A DNA stretch of 64,000 nt from a bacterium (GCA_026416715.1 JAOAEQ010000021.1:5448-69447); one strand, 5' to 3'. Shown: positions 50,467-60,914, counted from the stretch's first letter. Numbers and translations are program-made. The notes: generated by a model from the sequence alone, not told the origin.

Positions 50467-51600
50467 TTATTTCATGAGAATTTCCCGATAGTAATTCTCA
50501 TACTGTGGAATGATATCACTTGCATTAAAGTAAGAAATAGCTCGGGTACGAGCGTTTTTCTTAAACTGGGTTAACAATGTTTCATCTTGCAATAAGGTAA
50601 GTGCATGGTTTGCCATAGCCTGTATATCTCCAACTTGGCTTAAGTAACCGGTTTCCCCGGATTGAACTACTTCCGGAATCCCGCCTATATTAGTCGCAAT
50701 AACCGGAAGACCACAACTCATTGCTTCTAACGCAGCTAGACCGAAACTTTCCTGTTCACTCGGTAAAATAAACAAATCTGCTATCGGCAATAAATGTTCG
50801 ATATTTCCCTGCTGTCCTAAACAGATGATATGTTCGTCTACTCCGAGTTCCTGACCTAATTCCCGAATTCTGCGCATCGGAACACTCTCACAATCTTCAC
50901 CAACGAGAATAAGTTTTACCGGAATCTCTTGTTTGACGATAGAAAAAATCCGCACGACATCTTCTACTCGCTTGACTGGCCGAAAATTGGAAATATGGAT
51001 TAATATTTTTTCGTTATTTGGCGCAAATTGGAATCGAAGCTTTTGGTTTTCAATTGGTTTGAATCGGCTGATATCAACGAAATTCGGAATAACTTCAATG
51101 TGGTTTTTGATGTTAAATTCATCGATCGTTTTTTGTTTTAAATAATTGGATACGGCAGTAACCCCGTCACTTTGTTCAATACTATATTTCGTGATTTGAT
51201 AGTATGACGGGTCAACCCCGACAAGCGTTATATCCGTTCCGTGCAACGTGGTGATAACTTTCGGGAATTTACTGCTCTTCATTGCTCTTGCTAAACAAGC
51301 GCAGGCAGCGTGTGGGATTGCGTAATGCACATGCAAAATATCCAAGCGCGCTTGTTCAGCGACATCAGCCATTTTAACGGATAACGCTAAATCATACGGC
51401 GGATATTTAAACAGCGGATAATGAACCATTTCAACCGGATGAAAGAAGACGTTTTCCTGATATTGTTGTAATCGGAACGGTTGCGCATAACTGATAAAAT
51501 GAATCGAATGTCCTGTTTTCGCTAACGCAATCCCTAATTCCGTTGCAATAACACCGCTCCCTCCATACGTTGGATAACATGCAATCCCGATATTCATCAT
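50467..51600 (-). CDS. bshA: Bacillithiol synthesis glycosyltransferase BshA
   Basis: Joins UDP-GlcNAc and L-malate, the first step of bacillithiol, a low-molecular-weight thiol. 377 residues, a GT-B fold of family 4. CYPTYGGSGVIATELGIALA at the N-terminus, HVHYAIPHAACACLARAM and TTLHGTDITLVGVDPS are typical of BshA, and the C-terminal donor site has LPSEQESFGLAALEAMSCG. bshC lies 94 bases upstream on the same strand. No bshB deacetylase gene is visible in this window. Confidence 0.93.
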   Translation of the reverse strand: MMNIGIACYPTYGGSGVIATELGIALAKTGHSIHFISYAQPFRLQQYQENVFFHPVEMVHYPLFKYPPYDLALSVKMADVAEQARLDILHVHYAIPHAACACLARAMKSSKFPKVITTLHGTDITLVGVDPSYYQITKYSIEQSDGVTAVSNYLKQKTIDEFNIKNHIEVIPNFVDISRFKPIENQKLRFQFAPNNEKILIHISNFRPVKRVEDVVRIFSIVKQEIPVKLILVGEDCESVPMRRIRELGQELGVDEHIICLGQQGNIEHLLPIADLFILPSEQESFGLAALEAMSCGLPVIATNIGGIPEVVQSGETGYLSQVGDIQAMANHALTLLQDETLLTQFKKNARTRAISYFNASDIIPQYENYYREILMK

Positions 51601-51694
51601 AGAACGAAGTTAAATAAAGGTTATGGTTAAATTGAGTTAGATATTCTTTTAGTGCACGCGCTTCGAGAAACCAAACTTGGTTACGTCAAGAACA

Positions 51695-53329
51695 TCAACG
51701 CAAATCGAGAATTTGATGTTCGTTATTCGTCTTATCAATCGTTGAATAAAGGCGGTCAATGAATTCAACATTGTATTTAATAAGATAAGGAATAATATTG
51801 AACGTTCTCTCCTGCAAATCTCGGTTTGGTAGGATATGATTAACCAGTTTCTTCAACTGTTCCCGAACGGTTTCACTTTTTTTCCTATGGGCTAATCCGA
51901 TTTTTTGTTCCAAATTCCTCACCTGATGTAAGACGGAATTTCGTGAATTCATAATTGCCTCTTTCATACTCGGTTCCCATTGAGTAACCGTTTCATTCAA
52001 TTGTTGGAACTGTCGTTCAATTTGTTCTTTTAACCGGTTCAATTCAAAATCAATCGCTTGCGGTAACGATTGGTTGAGCGTATCACTGATGGTTTTCTCA
52101 GCGTTCTCGAATATCAACCCAAGTTCGATATGATATTTATCGAGAACGTCAGCAATCTTTTTTTCTACCATCGTTATGCTTACTCGCGGAACGACTATCG
52201 GCATCTGGATTCCGAATACTTCATAGAGTCCTTTGCATTGCGCATAATAGGCAAGCTCGTTCGGCCCAGCGATATATGCTAGAGTCGGGATAAGCGCATC
52301 TTCAATAATCGGTCGTAATAGAACATTCGGACTAAATCGTTCCGGACACTGGTCAATCAAGTCAATCAACTCTGCTGCGGTATATTTCATATTCGTTCCA
52401 GGAAATACATAGCGCTCACCTTCGATCCGAATCGGATGTCGTGTTCCGCTATAATCGATAAACAAATTTGTTTTATCTTCTTGCACCGCTACTTGCCTAT
52501 GGTAGCCTTTTTCGAGCAATGCATTTGTTGTTACCCGAATCGCTTGCTTGACGTTCGCTTGTTCAGCGATTTCTTTTTTATACAGGGGACTTGCTAATCT
52601 CCGAATGCGCGCATCGGTCGGGTTAACGAATACCAATCCATAGTTACCAAACAACCTTGTCATCCATTGACCGAATGCAGTAGCGAAATTTTTCCCCGGC
52701 TGATAACAGTCTCGCAATCGGGTAAAAACTGCTGATTTAAATTCGGTGTCAAATAAACTCGATTCGAGTTGCGCTATCACTTCATTGATCTGCTGGTCAA
52801 AAACCATATACCCTGCGGATTGAGTCGATGTCGGATTTTGCGAGGTATACTCGAGCGTAACCACATGGTTGAATTTATCTAAAATGGTTATATGGTTGAT
52901 TTCACTGAAATCATGGTCATCCGCAGCGAGCCAAAACATCGGTACCGTAGGAATTGAATATTGTTCTTTAAGCGATTGCGCTAGACGGATTGCGGTTAAG
53001 ATTTTATAAACGGTATAGAGTGGTCCACCAAATAGTCCTACCTGCTGGCCAGTAACTATAGCTACGGTGGTATGATTTTCTAATTGCTTAATATTTTGTA
53101 CCGTTAGTTCTGGCGCTCCGAACGATTGATTTTGTTCAATGAGAATTTCAACCAATTCGTTACGTGGATATTGTGTAGCTTGAATTTTTGCTAATACCGT
53201 AGGATAGGCGATTTCGGTAGGATAAGCGGTATAGAAAGCAGCGAGTTCGTTCGATTGCGCGAGGTAATCGAGGAATAGCCGAGAACTCCCTGGTATCAAA
53301 GTAAAAGGTATTGTTTTTACGATACGCAT
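51695..53329 (-). CDS. bshC: Bacillithiol synthesis cysteine-adding protein BshC
   Basis: Adds cysteine to glucosaminyl-malate in the last step of bacillithiol synthesis. About 544 residues from ATG 53329. Family landmarks are VTGQQVGLFGGPLYTVYKIL, WLAADDHDFSEINH, RPIIEDALIPTLAYIAGPNE and a long coiled coil in the C-terminal third. An in-frame TTG at 53350 gives a longer start that is less likely. It lies between eno and bshA. Confidence 0.92.
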   Translation of the reverse strand: MRIVKTIPFTLIPGSSRLFLDYLAQSNELAAFYTAYPTEIAYPTVLAKIQATQYPRNELVEILIEQNQSFGAPELTVQNIKQLENHTTVAIVTGQQVGLFGGPLYTVYKILTAIRLAQSLKEQYSIPTVPMFWLAADDHDFSEINHITILDKFNHVVTLEYTSQNPTSTQSAGYMVFDQQINEVIAQLESSLFDTEFKSAVFTRLRDCYQPGKNFATAFGQWMTRLFGNYGLVFVNPTDARIRRLASPLYKKEIAEQANVKQAIRVTTNALLEKGYHRQVAVQEDKTNLFIDYSGTRHPIRIEGERYVFPGTNMKYTAAELIDLIDQCPERFSPNVLLRPIIEDALIPTLAYIAGPNELAYYAQCKGLYEVFGIQMPIVVPRVSITMVEKKIADVLDKYHIELGLIFENAEKTISDTLNQSLPQAIDFELNRLKEQIERQFQQLNETVTQWEPSMKEAIMNSRNSVLHQVRNLEQKIGLAHRKKSETVREQLKKLVNHILPNRDLQERTFNIIPYLIKYNVEFIDRLYSTIDKTNNEHQILDLR

Positions 53330-53352
53330 AAAGATTACACCGATAATCAAGA

Positions 53353-53432
53353 AATAGATTACACAGATTATTTCTCGTTATATTATGAAGGGTGAATCTG
53401 TGTAATCTATTCTGTTAATCTGTGTAATCTAT
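53353..53432. repeat. AATCTGTGTAATCTAT repeats between eno and bshC
   Basis: The 17-base arm at 53353-53369 is the exact reverse complement of 53395-53411, and a near copy of the latter follows directly at 53417-53432. The spacer could form a hairpin. Short repeats of this kind occur in many bacterial genomes. Confidence 0.7.
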
Positions 53433-53438
53433 AGTGTG

Positions 53439-54752
<1,314 letters not shown>

Positions 54753-54839
54753 TTAAGATAACTAATTTATCTTAGCCAATACATTATAAGGGTTTTTAGC
54801 AATTATTTCAATCGATTTATTCATAAAATTCTTTGCGAG

Positions 54840-54866
54840 AAACTACCTTATTATTATCGGTAGTTT
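54840..54866. repeat. Hairpin in the eno/lipoprotein divergent region
   Basis: AAACTACC and GGTAGTTT pair around an 11-base loop, with ATCTTTTT following on the plus strand. It lies between two divergently transcribed genes, so its role is unclear. Confidence 0.35.
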
Positions 54867-54915
54867 TATCTTTTTGGCATTAGATTTGCTCATTTTTATG
54901 GCAAGGATATTTGAT

Positions 54916-54931
54916 GTATCATTTTTGATAC
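54916..54931. promoter_or_regulatory. Small inverted repeat before the lipoprotein gene
   Basis: GTATCA and TGATAC are separated by four T bases, 14 bases before the ATG at 54945. It could be an operator site or a weak hairpin. Confidence 0.3.
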
Positions 54932-54944
54932 GACAACAATAGCT

Positions 54945-55310
54945 ATGGTAAAAATGAGCAAGTGGTTGATTTCACTCATTACCTTAACACTTATAGCCGG
55001 ATGCATAACCCAATATTCCGGAACAAAAAAACCCTATTCCTCACGAGTGAAAATGGCCAAACCGGCACAACCGGAAATTTTGCAGCATGTCTTCTATATC
55101 GTTATCCCGCCGAAAGGAACCATCAGCTCACGGAAGAAAGTTTTAGTTACGGTATATAAAAGCTATTCAATCCAATCCGGAGAATTGATGAAGGTGGCGG
55201 AAGGAACCCATGTTCGCGGACTTGAAAAACGCGGAGATTGGTATCGTATCCAACTTCCTGACGGCAAAACTGAAGGATGGATGCAAGGATACTATTTAGA
55301 AAAAGAATAA
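54945..55310 (+). CDS. Small lipoprotein with bacterial SH3 domain
   Basis: A 121-residue exported lipoprotein. The signal peptide ends in the lipobox LIAGC (Cys20 from the first ATG). After a Lys/Pro-rich linker, residues about 60-118 look like an SH3b domain (VLVTVYKSYSIQSGELMKVAEG, cut here, then GLEKRGDWYRIQLPDGKTEGW ending YYLEKE). SH3b domains usually bind peptidoglycan. ATG 54954 (MSKWLIS) is a nearby alternative start. It is divergent from eno and stands alone. Confidence 0.75.
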   Translation: MVKMSKWLISLITLTLIAGCITQYSGTKKPYSSRVKMAKPAQPEILQHVFYIVIPPKGTISSRKKVLVTVYKSYSIQSGELMKVAEGTHVRGLEKRGDWYRIQLPDGKTEGWMQGYYLEKE

Positions 55311-55457
55311 TCAATCTAAATTTTGCACTAAGCAATACGCGTTTGGTTGATTCGGTAATGAATTTTACGGAAGTTTCAGTCCAATATCGGCATCGAATCG
55401 AACGAACTTAAAGTATTAGAGTAGAAGTTTAGTATACGGTAAGTCAAATCAATCTAC

Positions 55458-55484
55458 TATTTATTCACCCGTTCATATTCTGCG
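55458..55484. repeat. 27-base direct repeat, distal copy
   Basis: Starts TATTTATTCACCCGTTCATA and ends TTCTGCG. It is identical to 56070-56096, which is the 3' end of the uracil-DNA glycosylase gene. The two copies bracket 585 bases of repeat modules. Confidence 0.95.
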
Positions 55485-55500
55485 GTTGTGACCAAATCGT

Positions 55501-55587
55501 TAGTCCCGAATGACTAGCCCCGACCTTTAGGTTGGGGAGAGATGGTGGTACGGTGTGTCGGGGTGTCGGGCTTCAGCCCAGAACCCG
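55501..55587 (-). repeat. Intergenic repeat module 2, copy B
   Basis: The reverse-strand counterpart of 47949-48027: TAGTCCCGAATG, a CCCCGACC...GGTTGGGG hairpin, then CGGGCTTCAGCCCAGAACCCG. Confidence 0.85.
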
Positions 55588-55691
55588 TCTGCGGTAGCGC
55601 AGGCTGTCAGCCTGTAGAACGTTACCACTCGGGGATATGCAGAAGGGGGCTAAGTCCCTAACGGGACTCACGAAACGATCCCGTATGGCGA

Positions 55692-55788
55692 CCCAGCCAT
55701 AAATGGCTGGGCTAATATCAATCATCCCTTCGGGATTAACAAGAAGCAATTTTTTTCACCGCAGAGAACGCCGAGGGTCTTCTTGGGT
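55692..55788 (-). repeat. Intergenic repeat module 1, copy B
   Basis: On the minus strand it reads CCAAGAAGACCCTCGGCG, TTCTCTGCGGTG, TTGCTTCTTGTTAATCCC, GAAGGGATGATTGATATTA and a GCCCAGCCATTTATGGCTGG palindrome, closely matching copies A and C. Confidence 0.88.
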
Positions 55789-55935
55789 ATATAAACTAAA
55801 CCAAATTTTTTTTCTCAGCGAGCTCTGCGTTCTCTGCGGTGAAAAAAGTTTTGTTGCCGGTTGTTAGCCCTGATAAGGGCGATTGGATTTAGCCCAGCAT
55901 GAAATGCTGGGACTTAGGTCATGAACAAATGCGTT

Positions 55936-55959
55936 AGTCCCGCTCGGGACGGCTGAATG
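55936..55959. repeat. Intergenic repeat module 3, copy B
   Basis: AGTCCCGCTCGGGACG then GCTGAATG, the counterpart of 47882-47905. Confidence 0.75.
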
Positions 55960-55974
55960 CAAAAAGAATATATT

Positions 55975-56003
55975 CACCGCCGAGACCGCCGAGAACGCCG
56001 AGA
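55975..56003. repeat. Short tandem CGCCGAGA-type units
   Basis: CACCGCCGAGACCGCCGAG followed by AACGCCGAGA is three imperfect 9-10 base units. It resembles the CGCAGAG/CGCCGAG part of module 1. Confidence 0.75.
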
Positions 56004-56068
56004 TTGTTCTTGGTTATTCTGGGTTGAAACCCAACGGCGCTGATGATTCAGTCCAATGAACTATTTAT

Positions 56069-56788
56069 TTATTTATTCACCCGTTCATATTCTGCGCGAA
56101 GCAGAAGCATATCCTGCCAGGCATCATATTTCGAGCTCGGATTCCGCAGTAAATATGACGGATGGAACGTAGGGAGAACCGGGATCCCTTCGTAGGTATA
56201 AAATTTTCCACGAAGTTGGCTGATTTTCGATTCCGTCCGGAGTAATGTCTGTGCAGCAAACGTTCCGAGTGCGCAAATCAGTTTCGGTTGGATAATTGCT
56301 AATTGCGCTTTCAGATAGGGTTCACAACATGCAATCTCTTCCGGTAATGGATTCCGATTCCCTGGCGGTCGGCATTTGAGAACATTACAAATGAAAACTT
56401 CCGTTCGCTTGACATTCAGTGATTTTTCAGCTTCAATCATCTGGGTTAATAATTGTCCCGCCCGACCGACAAACGGTCTCCCTTGCACATCTTCGTCTTC
56501 ACCTGGTGCTTCCCCGACAAAAACCAGTTTCGCCCGTGGATTACCTTCTCCGGGAACGGTATTCTTTCTGGTCTTATATAGCGGACATTTGGTACATCGC
56601 GCAATGTCAGCAGCAATATCAGCTAAGGTTCGCATTGTCGGCAAAGTAACCTCGGCTCTATCTTCGGATTTCACTAGGGTTTGCCCATCAAATTCTGCAA
56701 ATTGAGTAAAGGATTCTACTCCGAGTTTTTTAGCGATTCGAAGATGTGTTTCTAATGATGTAATCAGTGCAGTTAATTCGTCAGACAT
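56069..56788 (-). CDS. udg: Family 4 uracil-DNA glycosylase
   Basis: Removes uracil from DNA. 239 residues. The thermostable iron-sulfur class is shown by Cys65 and Cys68 (ARCTKCPLYKTRKN), Cys residues at CRPPGNRNP and further on, and motif GEAPGEDEDVQGRPFVGRAG (about 95-114). The other active-site segment is LPTFHPSYLLRNPS. The last nine codons and stop lie in a 27-base sequence duplicated 612 bases away. It follows pilT by 59 bases. Confidence 0.93.
   Translation of the reverse strand: MSDELTALITSLETHLRIAKKLGVESFTQFAEFDGQTLVKSEDRAEVTLPTMRTLADIAADIARCTKCPLYKTRKNTVPGEGNPRAKLVFVGEAPGEDEDVQGRPFVGRAGQLLTQMIEAEKSLNVKRTEVFICNVLKCRPPGNRNPLPEEIACCEPYLKAQLAIIQPKLICALGTFAAQTLLRTESKISQLRGKFYTYEGIPVLPTFHPSYLLRNPSSKYDAWQDMLLLRAEYERVNK
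56070..56096. repeat. 27-base direct repeat, gene-end copy
   Basis: This is the end of the uracil-DNA glycosylase gene, identical to 55458-55484. As it overlaps coding sequence it is probably the original copy. Confidence 0.95.
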
Positions 56789-56847
56789 AGCAATAGTAGA
56801 TAAGCAAGGTGGATTAAAACTTTGCGCACGTTCGTTTCATTTGCGGG

Positions 56848-57948
56848 CTAGAAGATGATACCACGACGGTCAGCGTCGGCATATCCACCAGCGATATTTC
56901 GGCGTAATCCAGCAGGGTCGTCGGAATAGAGCAATCCGGTTTCAAGGTCAATCTTTTTCGCCTGGTATAATTTAACCAGCGATTGATTAAATGTTTGCAT
57001 TCCATTTTCGCCATCCTGAATAACCTGATGCATTTCTGCTATTTTCCCTTCAGCAATCAGCTTGCGGATTATTGGCGTATTCGTCATTATTTCTAACGCG
57101 GGAACACGTCCTTTCCCATCTGCAGTCGGCAGTAACCGTTGACAGATAACCCCTTGCAGAATCTGCGATAATTGTTTACGAATTTGCGGCTGCATTTGAA
57201 CTGGATAGAAATCGAGAATTCGACCCACGGTTTGTGGGGCATCATACGTATGTAAGGTTGCCATAATTAAATGTCCGGTTTCTGCGATTGCCATGGTAAC
57301 CTGCATGGTTTCTATGTCCCGGATTTCGCCAATCATAATCACATCCGGATCCTGTCGCAAAACATGTTCTAATGCACGACTGAATGACTCTGCATCGGTA
57401 CCGACTTCACGCTGGCTAATAACACTCTTTTTATTCTGATGTAAAAATTCAATCGGGTCTTCAACTGTGATAATGTTACAAATCCGATTCGAGTTAATAC
57501 TATCAATCATTGCCGCTAACGTAGTGGATTTGCCGCAGCCAGCGGTTCCGGTAACGAGAATTAACCCTCGCTCTTCGTTCGCTAATTTTTCGACAATTGG
57601 TTCGAGATTCAACTCGGCAAAACTCGGTATCCGAAGTTTAATCGCGCGAACCGCAATATCATAACAACTTCGTTGCCGAAAAATATTTATCCGGAATCTC
57701 CCTAATCCGGGAGATACATAAGCGAAATCGACATCACCCCGTTCGTCTCGGATACGGCGTAATCGTTCGGTCGTCAGTAAAGCATCGCTTAAATCTTTCG
57801 TATCCTTATCCGTTAACTTTGCGTAGGGAGTAGGGGTTAAAGCACCGTGAATTCGAAACATTGGCGATGCGCCAACCTTGAGATGCAAATCGGAAGCTTC
57901 TTTGCTTAACATTTCAGCAAGGAGTAAATCAAATTCAGTCAATTGCAT
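56848..57948 (-). CDS. pilT: Type IV pilus retraction ATPase PilT
   Basis: A hexameric ATPase that depolymerises pili for twitching. 366 residues. Motifs: the N-terminal KEASDLHLKVGASPMFR, Walker A VTGTAGCGKSTTLAAMID, Asp box DPIEFLHQNKKSVISQREVG, Walker B DVIMIGEIRD and His box HTYDAPQTVGRI. The C-terminus (GLRRNIAGGYAD) is PilT-like. With the secretin and PilM-PilN genes at 24163-30080 it implies a retractable type IV pilus. The main assembly genes (pilB, pilC, pilins) are not in this window. Confidence 0.95.
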   Translation of the reverse strand: MQLTEFDLLLAEMLSKEASDLHLKVGASPMFRIHGALTPTPYAKLTDKDTKDLSDALLTTERLRRIRDERGDVDFAYVSPGLGRFRINIFRQRSCYDIAVRAIKLRIPSFAELNLEPIVEKLANEERGLILVTGTAGCGKSTTLAAMIDSINSNRICNIITVEDPIEFLHQNKKSVISQREVGTDAESFSRALEHVLRQDPDVIMIGEIRDIETMQVTMAIAETGHLIMATLHTYDAPQTVGRILDFYPVQMQPQIRKQLSQILQGVICQRLLPTADGKGRVPALEIMTNTPIIRKLIAEGKIAEMHQVIQDGENGMQTFNQSLVKLYQAKKIDLETGLLYSDDPAGLRRNIAGGYADADRRGIIF

Positions 57949-58050
57949 AGGTTTTATCTCACCACGGCACCAAGATATATCGAATGATAGAGATTCATGC
58001 TATGAATTTCATAGCGTTGCTCTATATCTTGCTACCCGATAATGGCTCCA

Positions 58051-59244
58051 TTATGTTATCGTAGCAATTTTATCCAGTATTCTTTCTGCGATTTCCTCTT
58101 TCGTCATTTGAGGAATCTCTTCGACATCTCCTTTTCGTGAAATGAGTATCACGGCATTGGTATCGCTGCCGAACCCAATTCCCGGTTGGCTAATATCATT
58201 GGCAACAATGAAATCGAGATTTTTCTTCTTCAGTTTTTCTTGCGCATTGGATATGATATCGTCCGATTCTGCAGCAAACCCGATTAAAATTTTATTCCCT
58301 TTTCGTTTCCCTAATTCCGCTAGGATATCCGGCGTGCGTTCTAGCGGGATAGATAACTCTGCGATTTCTTTTTTAACTTTCCGTTTGCTCATCTTTTTCG
58401 GCCGGAAATCAGCTACGGCAGCTGCCATAACTACAATCTGCGATTGCGGATAATATTGGTTAACTGCATTCAACATTTCCTGTGCGGTTTTAACTTGAAT
58501 ATAGGTTACCCCGAACGGAACCCGTAGTTGCGTCGGACCACTGATGAGGATAACCGTTGCGCCACGCGATTTCGCGACTCGCGCCAGCGCAAACCCCATT
58601 TTTCCGGACGACGGATTCGAAATAAACCGAACTGGGTCAATCGGTTCAACGGTAGGTCCCGCCGTGACCAGAACGGTTTTCCCCGCCAAATCTTTTTTCG
58701 TCTGGAGAATCTCGCCAAGAACATCTAAAATAACCGGAATCTCCGCTAATCTGCCTTTCCCCATTTTCCCGCAGGCTAGCATTCCTTCTTCCGGCTCAAT
58801 GAATATGACTCCACGCGATTGTAGTGTCCGGATATTCTCTTGCACCGCCGGATGCAATAGCATATTTTCATTCATCGCTGGCGCAATGATAACCGGCGCT
58901 TTCGTAGCCAGTAACGTCGTAGATAACAAATCATCCGCAATTCCCTGAGCATATTTCCCGATAATATTTGCGGTCGCTGGCGCAACCAGAACCGCATCCG
59001 CTTTATCTGCTACTGCAATATGGTCAATCTGCCAGTTGAATTGTGTATCGAACATATCAACGAGCACGCGATTATTACTCAATTGTTCGAGCGTGGTCGG
59101 AGTAATAAACTTCGTTCCAGATTTAGTCATAATCACCTGCACTATCGCTCCATGCTCGCGCATCCGACGGATAAGTTCACCGGCTTTATACGCTGCAATA
59201 CTTCCGGTAACGCCTAACGCAATAAATTTATCTTTCCACTTCAT
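58051..59244 (-). CDS. coaBC: Bifunctional phosphopantothenoylcysteine synthetase/decarboxylase
   Basis: Makes 4'-phosphopantetheine from phosphopantothenate and cysteine in CoA synthesis. 397 residues. The N-terminal CoaC flavoprotein has ALGVTGSIAAYKAGELIRRM, DHIAVADKADAVLVAPATAN and PAMNENM with ACGKMGKGRLAE. The C-terminal CoaB has VTAGPTVEPIDPVRFISNPS and the later FAAESDDIISNAQ and KNLDFIVANDIS. It follows gmk by 87 bases; rpoZ, often between them, is not there. Confidence 0.97.
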   Translation of the reverse strand: MKWKDKFIALGVTGSIAAYKAGELIRRMREHGAIVQVIMTKSGTKFITPTTLEQLSNNRVLVDMFDTQFNWQIDHIAVADKADAVLVAPATANIIGKYAQGIADDLLSTTLLATKAPVIIAPAMNENMLLHPAVQENIRTLQSRGVIFIEPEEGMLACGKMGKGRLAEIPVILDVLGEILQTKKDLAGKTVLVTAGPTVEPIDPVRFISNPSSGKMGFALARVAKSRGATVILISGPTQLRVPFGVTYIQVKTAQEMLNAVNQYYPQSQIVVMAAAVADFRPKKMSKRKVKKEIAELSIPLERTPDILAELGKRKGNKILIGFAAESDDIISNAQEKLKKKNLDFIVANDISQPGIGFGSDTNAVILISRKGDVEEIPQMTKEEIAERILDKIATIT

Positions 59245-59331
59245 ATACCTTTACCCATCAAATCCCAATATCGAAATCTGCTACAACAGATATCCGCTTA
59301 TACCGATATTCGATATTCAAATGTGGTATTA

Positions 59332-59907
59332 CTATTTCGCTAACCGTTCAGCGAGAATGAGTTTTTTAACTTTTTCTACCGCATGGTCGATGTCGTCATT
59401 CACCACAACATAATCATAAAACTGCATTTGTTTCGCTTCTTCTTTAGCTTTATGCAATCGGATTCGAATTGAATCTTCGGTATCGCTTTTTCGTCGCCGT
59501 AACCGTTCTTCTAGTGCTTTCCACGACGGCGGTAGCAGAAAAATCGAAACGGTGTTATTCGGAAACTTCGCTTTAATTTTCTTTTGGCCTTGAACATCGA
59601 TTGATACAATAACACTATACCCTAAACGGAGATGCTTTTCAAGGAATTGTTTCGGAATTCCATAATAAGCGCCGTATACGTTCGACCATTCAATCAATTC
59701 ATTTCGTTTCATTTTATGGTTAAATTCAGTTTCAGAAACGAAAAAATAATCGCGTCCATCTTTTTCACCCGGCCGTTTTTTACGGGTAGTAACGGAAACT
59801 GATAATACCGTTTTCGGAAGTACTTCAACCAATTTTTTACATATTGTAGTTTTCCCAGTTCCAGAAGGCGCTGAAATAACCACAATTAATCCTTTACCTT
59901 TTTTCAT
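59332..59907 (-). CDS. gmk: Guanylate kinase
   Basis: Phosphorylates GMP to GDP. 191 residues. P-loop SAPSGTGKTTICKKL, SVSVTTRKKRPGEKDGRDYF and the GMP-binding ELIEWSNVYGAYYGIP are present, along with IDVQGQKKIKAKFP. It lies between the yicC gene (71 bases upstream) and coaBC in the common yicC-gmk order. Confidence 0.96.
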   Translation of the reverse strand: MKKGKGLIVVISAPSGTGKTTICKKLVEVLPKTVLSVSVTTRKKRPGEKDGRDYFFVSETEFNHKMKRNELIEWSNVYGAYYGIPKQFLEKHLRLGYSVIVSIDVQGQKKIKAKFPNNTVSIFLLPPSWKALEERLRRRKSDTEDSIRIRLHKAKEEAKQMQFYDYVVVNDDIDHAVEKVKKLILAERLAK

Positions 59908-59978
59908 AGGTTAATCTACGTTCCCTTTTATTCCAATAATTTGGATGAACACTGCATAACCGTTAATCACGTTCCCTG

Positions 59979-60872
59979 TTATTCAATATTTTGAATTTGC
60001 TGTTTAACTTTATCGAGTTCGGTTTTAATATCAACAATCAGTTCAGCGATACCACTATGATTCGCTTTTGCGCCGGCAGTCGAAACTTCACGGAATAACT
60101 CTTGCAGAATGAAATCTAACCGCCGACCGATAGCGCCATCTGATTCCATCGTATTTCGAAACTGGTCGAGATGACTTTCGATCCGCACCAATTCCTCCGT
60201 GATATCCGACCGTTCAGCTAACAATGCAATCTCTTGCGCTATTCGAATCGGGTCGATTTCCTGATTTTCGATGAGCGTAGCTAATCTCGCACGTAACCGC
60301 TGCTGATAGGTATTCACTACTTCCGGAACAAGTTTCTTAATCTTTTCCACATCAAACTCGATTTGGGTTAATCGGCTATAAATATCTTCTGCGAGCGAAT
60401 CTCCTTCGCGCTCGCGAACCGCAGTTAATTCCGCTACCGCTACCGCAATGATCGGTTCAAGATTTTCCCAAGAGATTGTATCCGAGTCAATAGATACTTG
60501 GTTCCGAGTCTCGAGCCGAATTACGCCTGGTAACGAAACGAGTTCCGCTAGTTTAATTTCATCAGCAATTTGCAGGTCTCGAGCAAGCTGCTGTAATGAA
60601 TTGAGATAGTATCGCGCGAGCTCGGTATCAACCATAACGTTCGGCTGACTCGCAGCGGGTGGTGAGGTTACGGTGATATACATATCAAGCCTACCACGTT
60701 GAATTTGTTTCGCCAGATAGGAATAGATCGTCGCTTCAAGTTCAGCAAGTTCTTTTGGTGCGTGAACCGATATTTCTAGCCCTTTATGGTTAACCGATTT
60801 CAGGTCAACCTGAATTTCACAATTATTGATATGGCCATTCGCACGACCATATCCAGTCATACTTCGTATCAT
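59979..60872 (-). CDS. yicC: YicC/YloC-family endoribonuclease
   Basis: A 297-residue protein of a widely conserved family, members of which cleave RNA. The N-terminus has SMTGYGRANG and DLKSVNHKGLEIS, and the C-terminus has GRRLDFILQELFREVSTAGA with KANHSGIAELIVDIKTELDK. The start ATG 60872 (MIRSMTGYG) is typical. It is followed by gmk. Confidence 0.94.
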   Translation of the reverse strand: MIRSMTGYGRANGHINNCEIQVDLKSVNHKGLEISVHAPKELAELEATIYSYLAKQIQRGRLDMYITVTSPPAASQPNVMVDTELARYYLNSLQQLARDLQIADEIKLAELVSLPGVIRLETRNQVSIDSDTISWENLEPIIAVAVAELTAVREREGDSLAEDIYSRLTQIEFDVEKIKKLVPEVVNTYQQRLRARLATLIENQEIDPIRIAQEIALLAERSDITEELVRIESHLDQFRNTMESDGAIGRRLDFILQELFREVSTAGAKANHSGIAELIVDIKTELDKVKQQIQNIE

Positions 60873-60914
60873 AACAAAACCAAAACGGATACTCTATCGC
60901 TCAAGATTTACCGA

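Larger units (their letters stand above)
55311..56068. other. 758-base gene-free spacer filled with repeat modules
   Basis: No gene. From 55485 to 56069 it consists of palindromic repeat modules in mixed orientation, including stems such as CCCAGCAT/ATGCTGGG and GTCCCG/CGGGAC and runs of CGCCGAGA-like units. The first 150 bases are unremarkable AT-rich sequence. Confidence 0.85.

Noticed and set aside
56848-57948. PilB-type assembly ATPase instead of PilT
   Set aside because: The length, the lack of a tetracysteine zinc site and the C-terminal segment all fit PilT.
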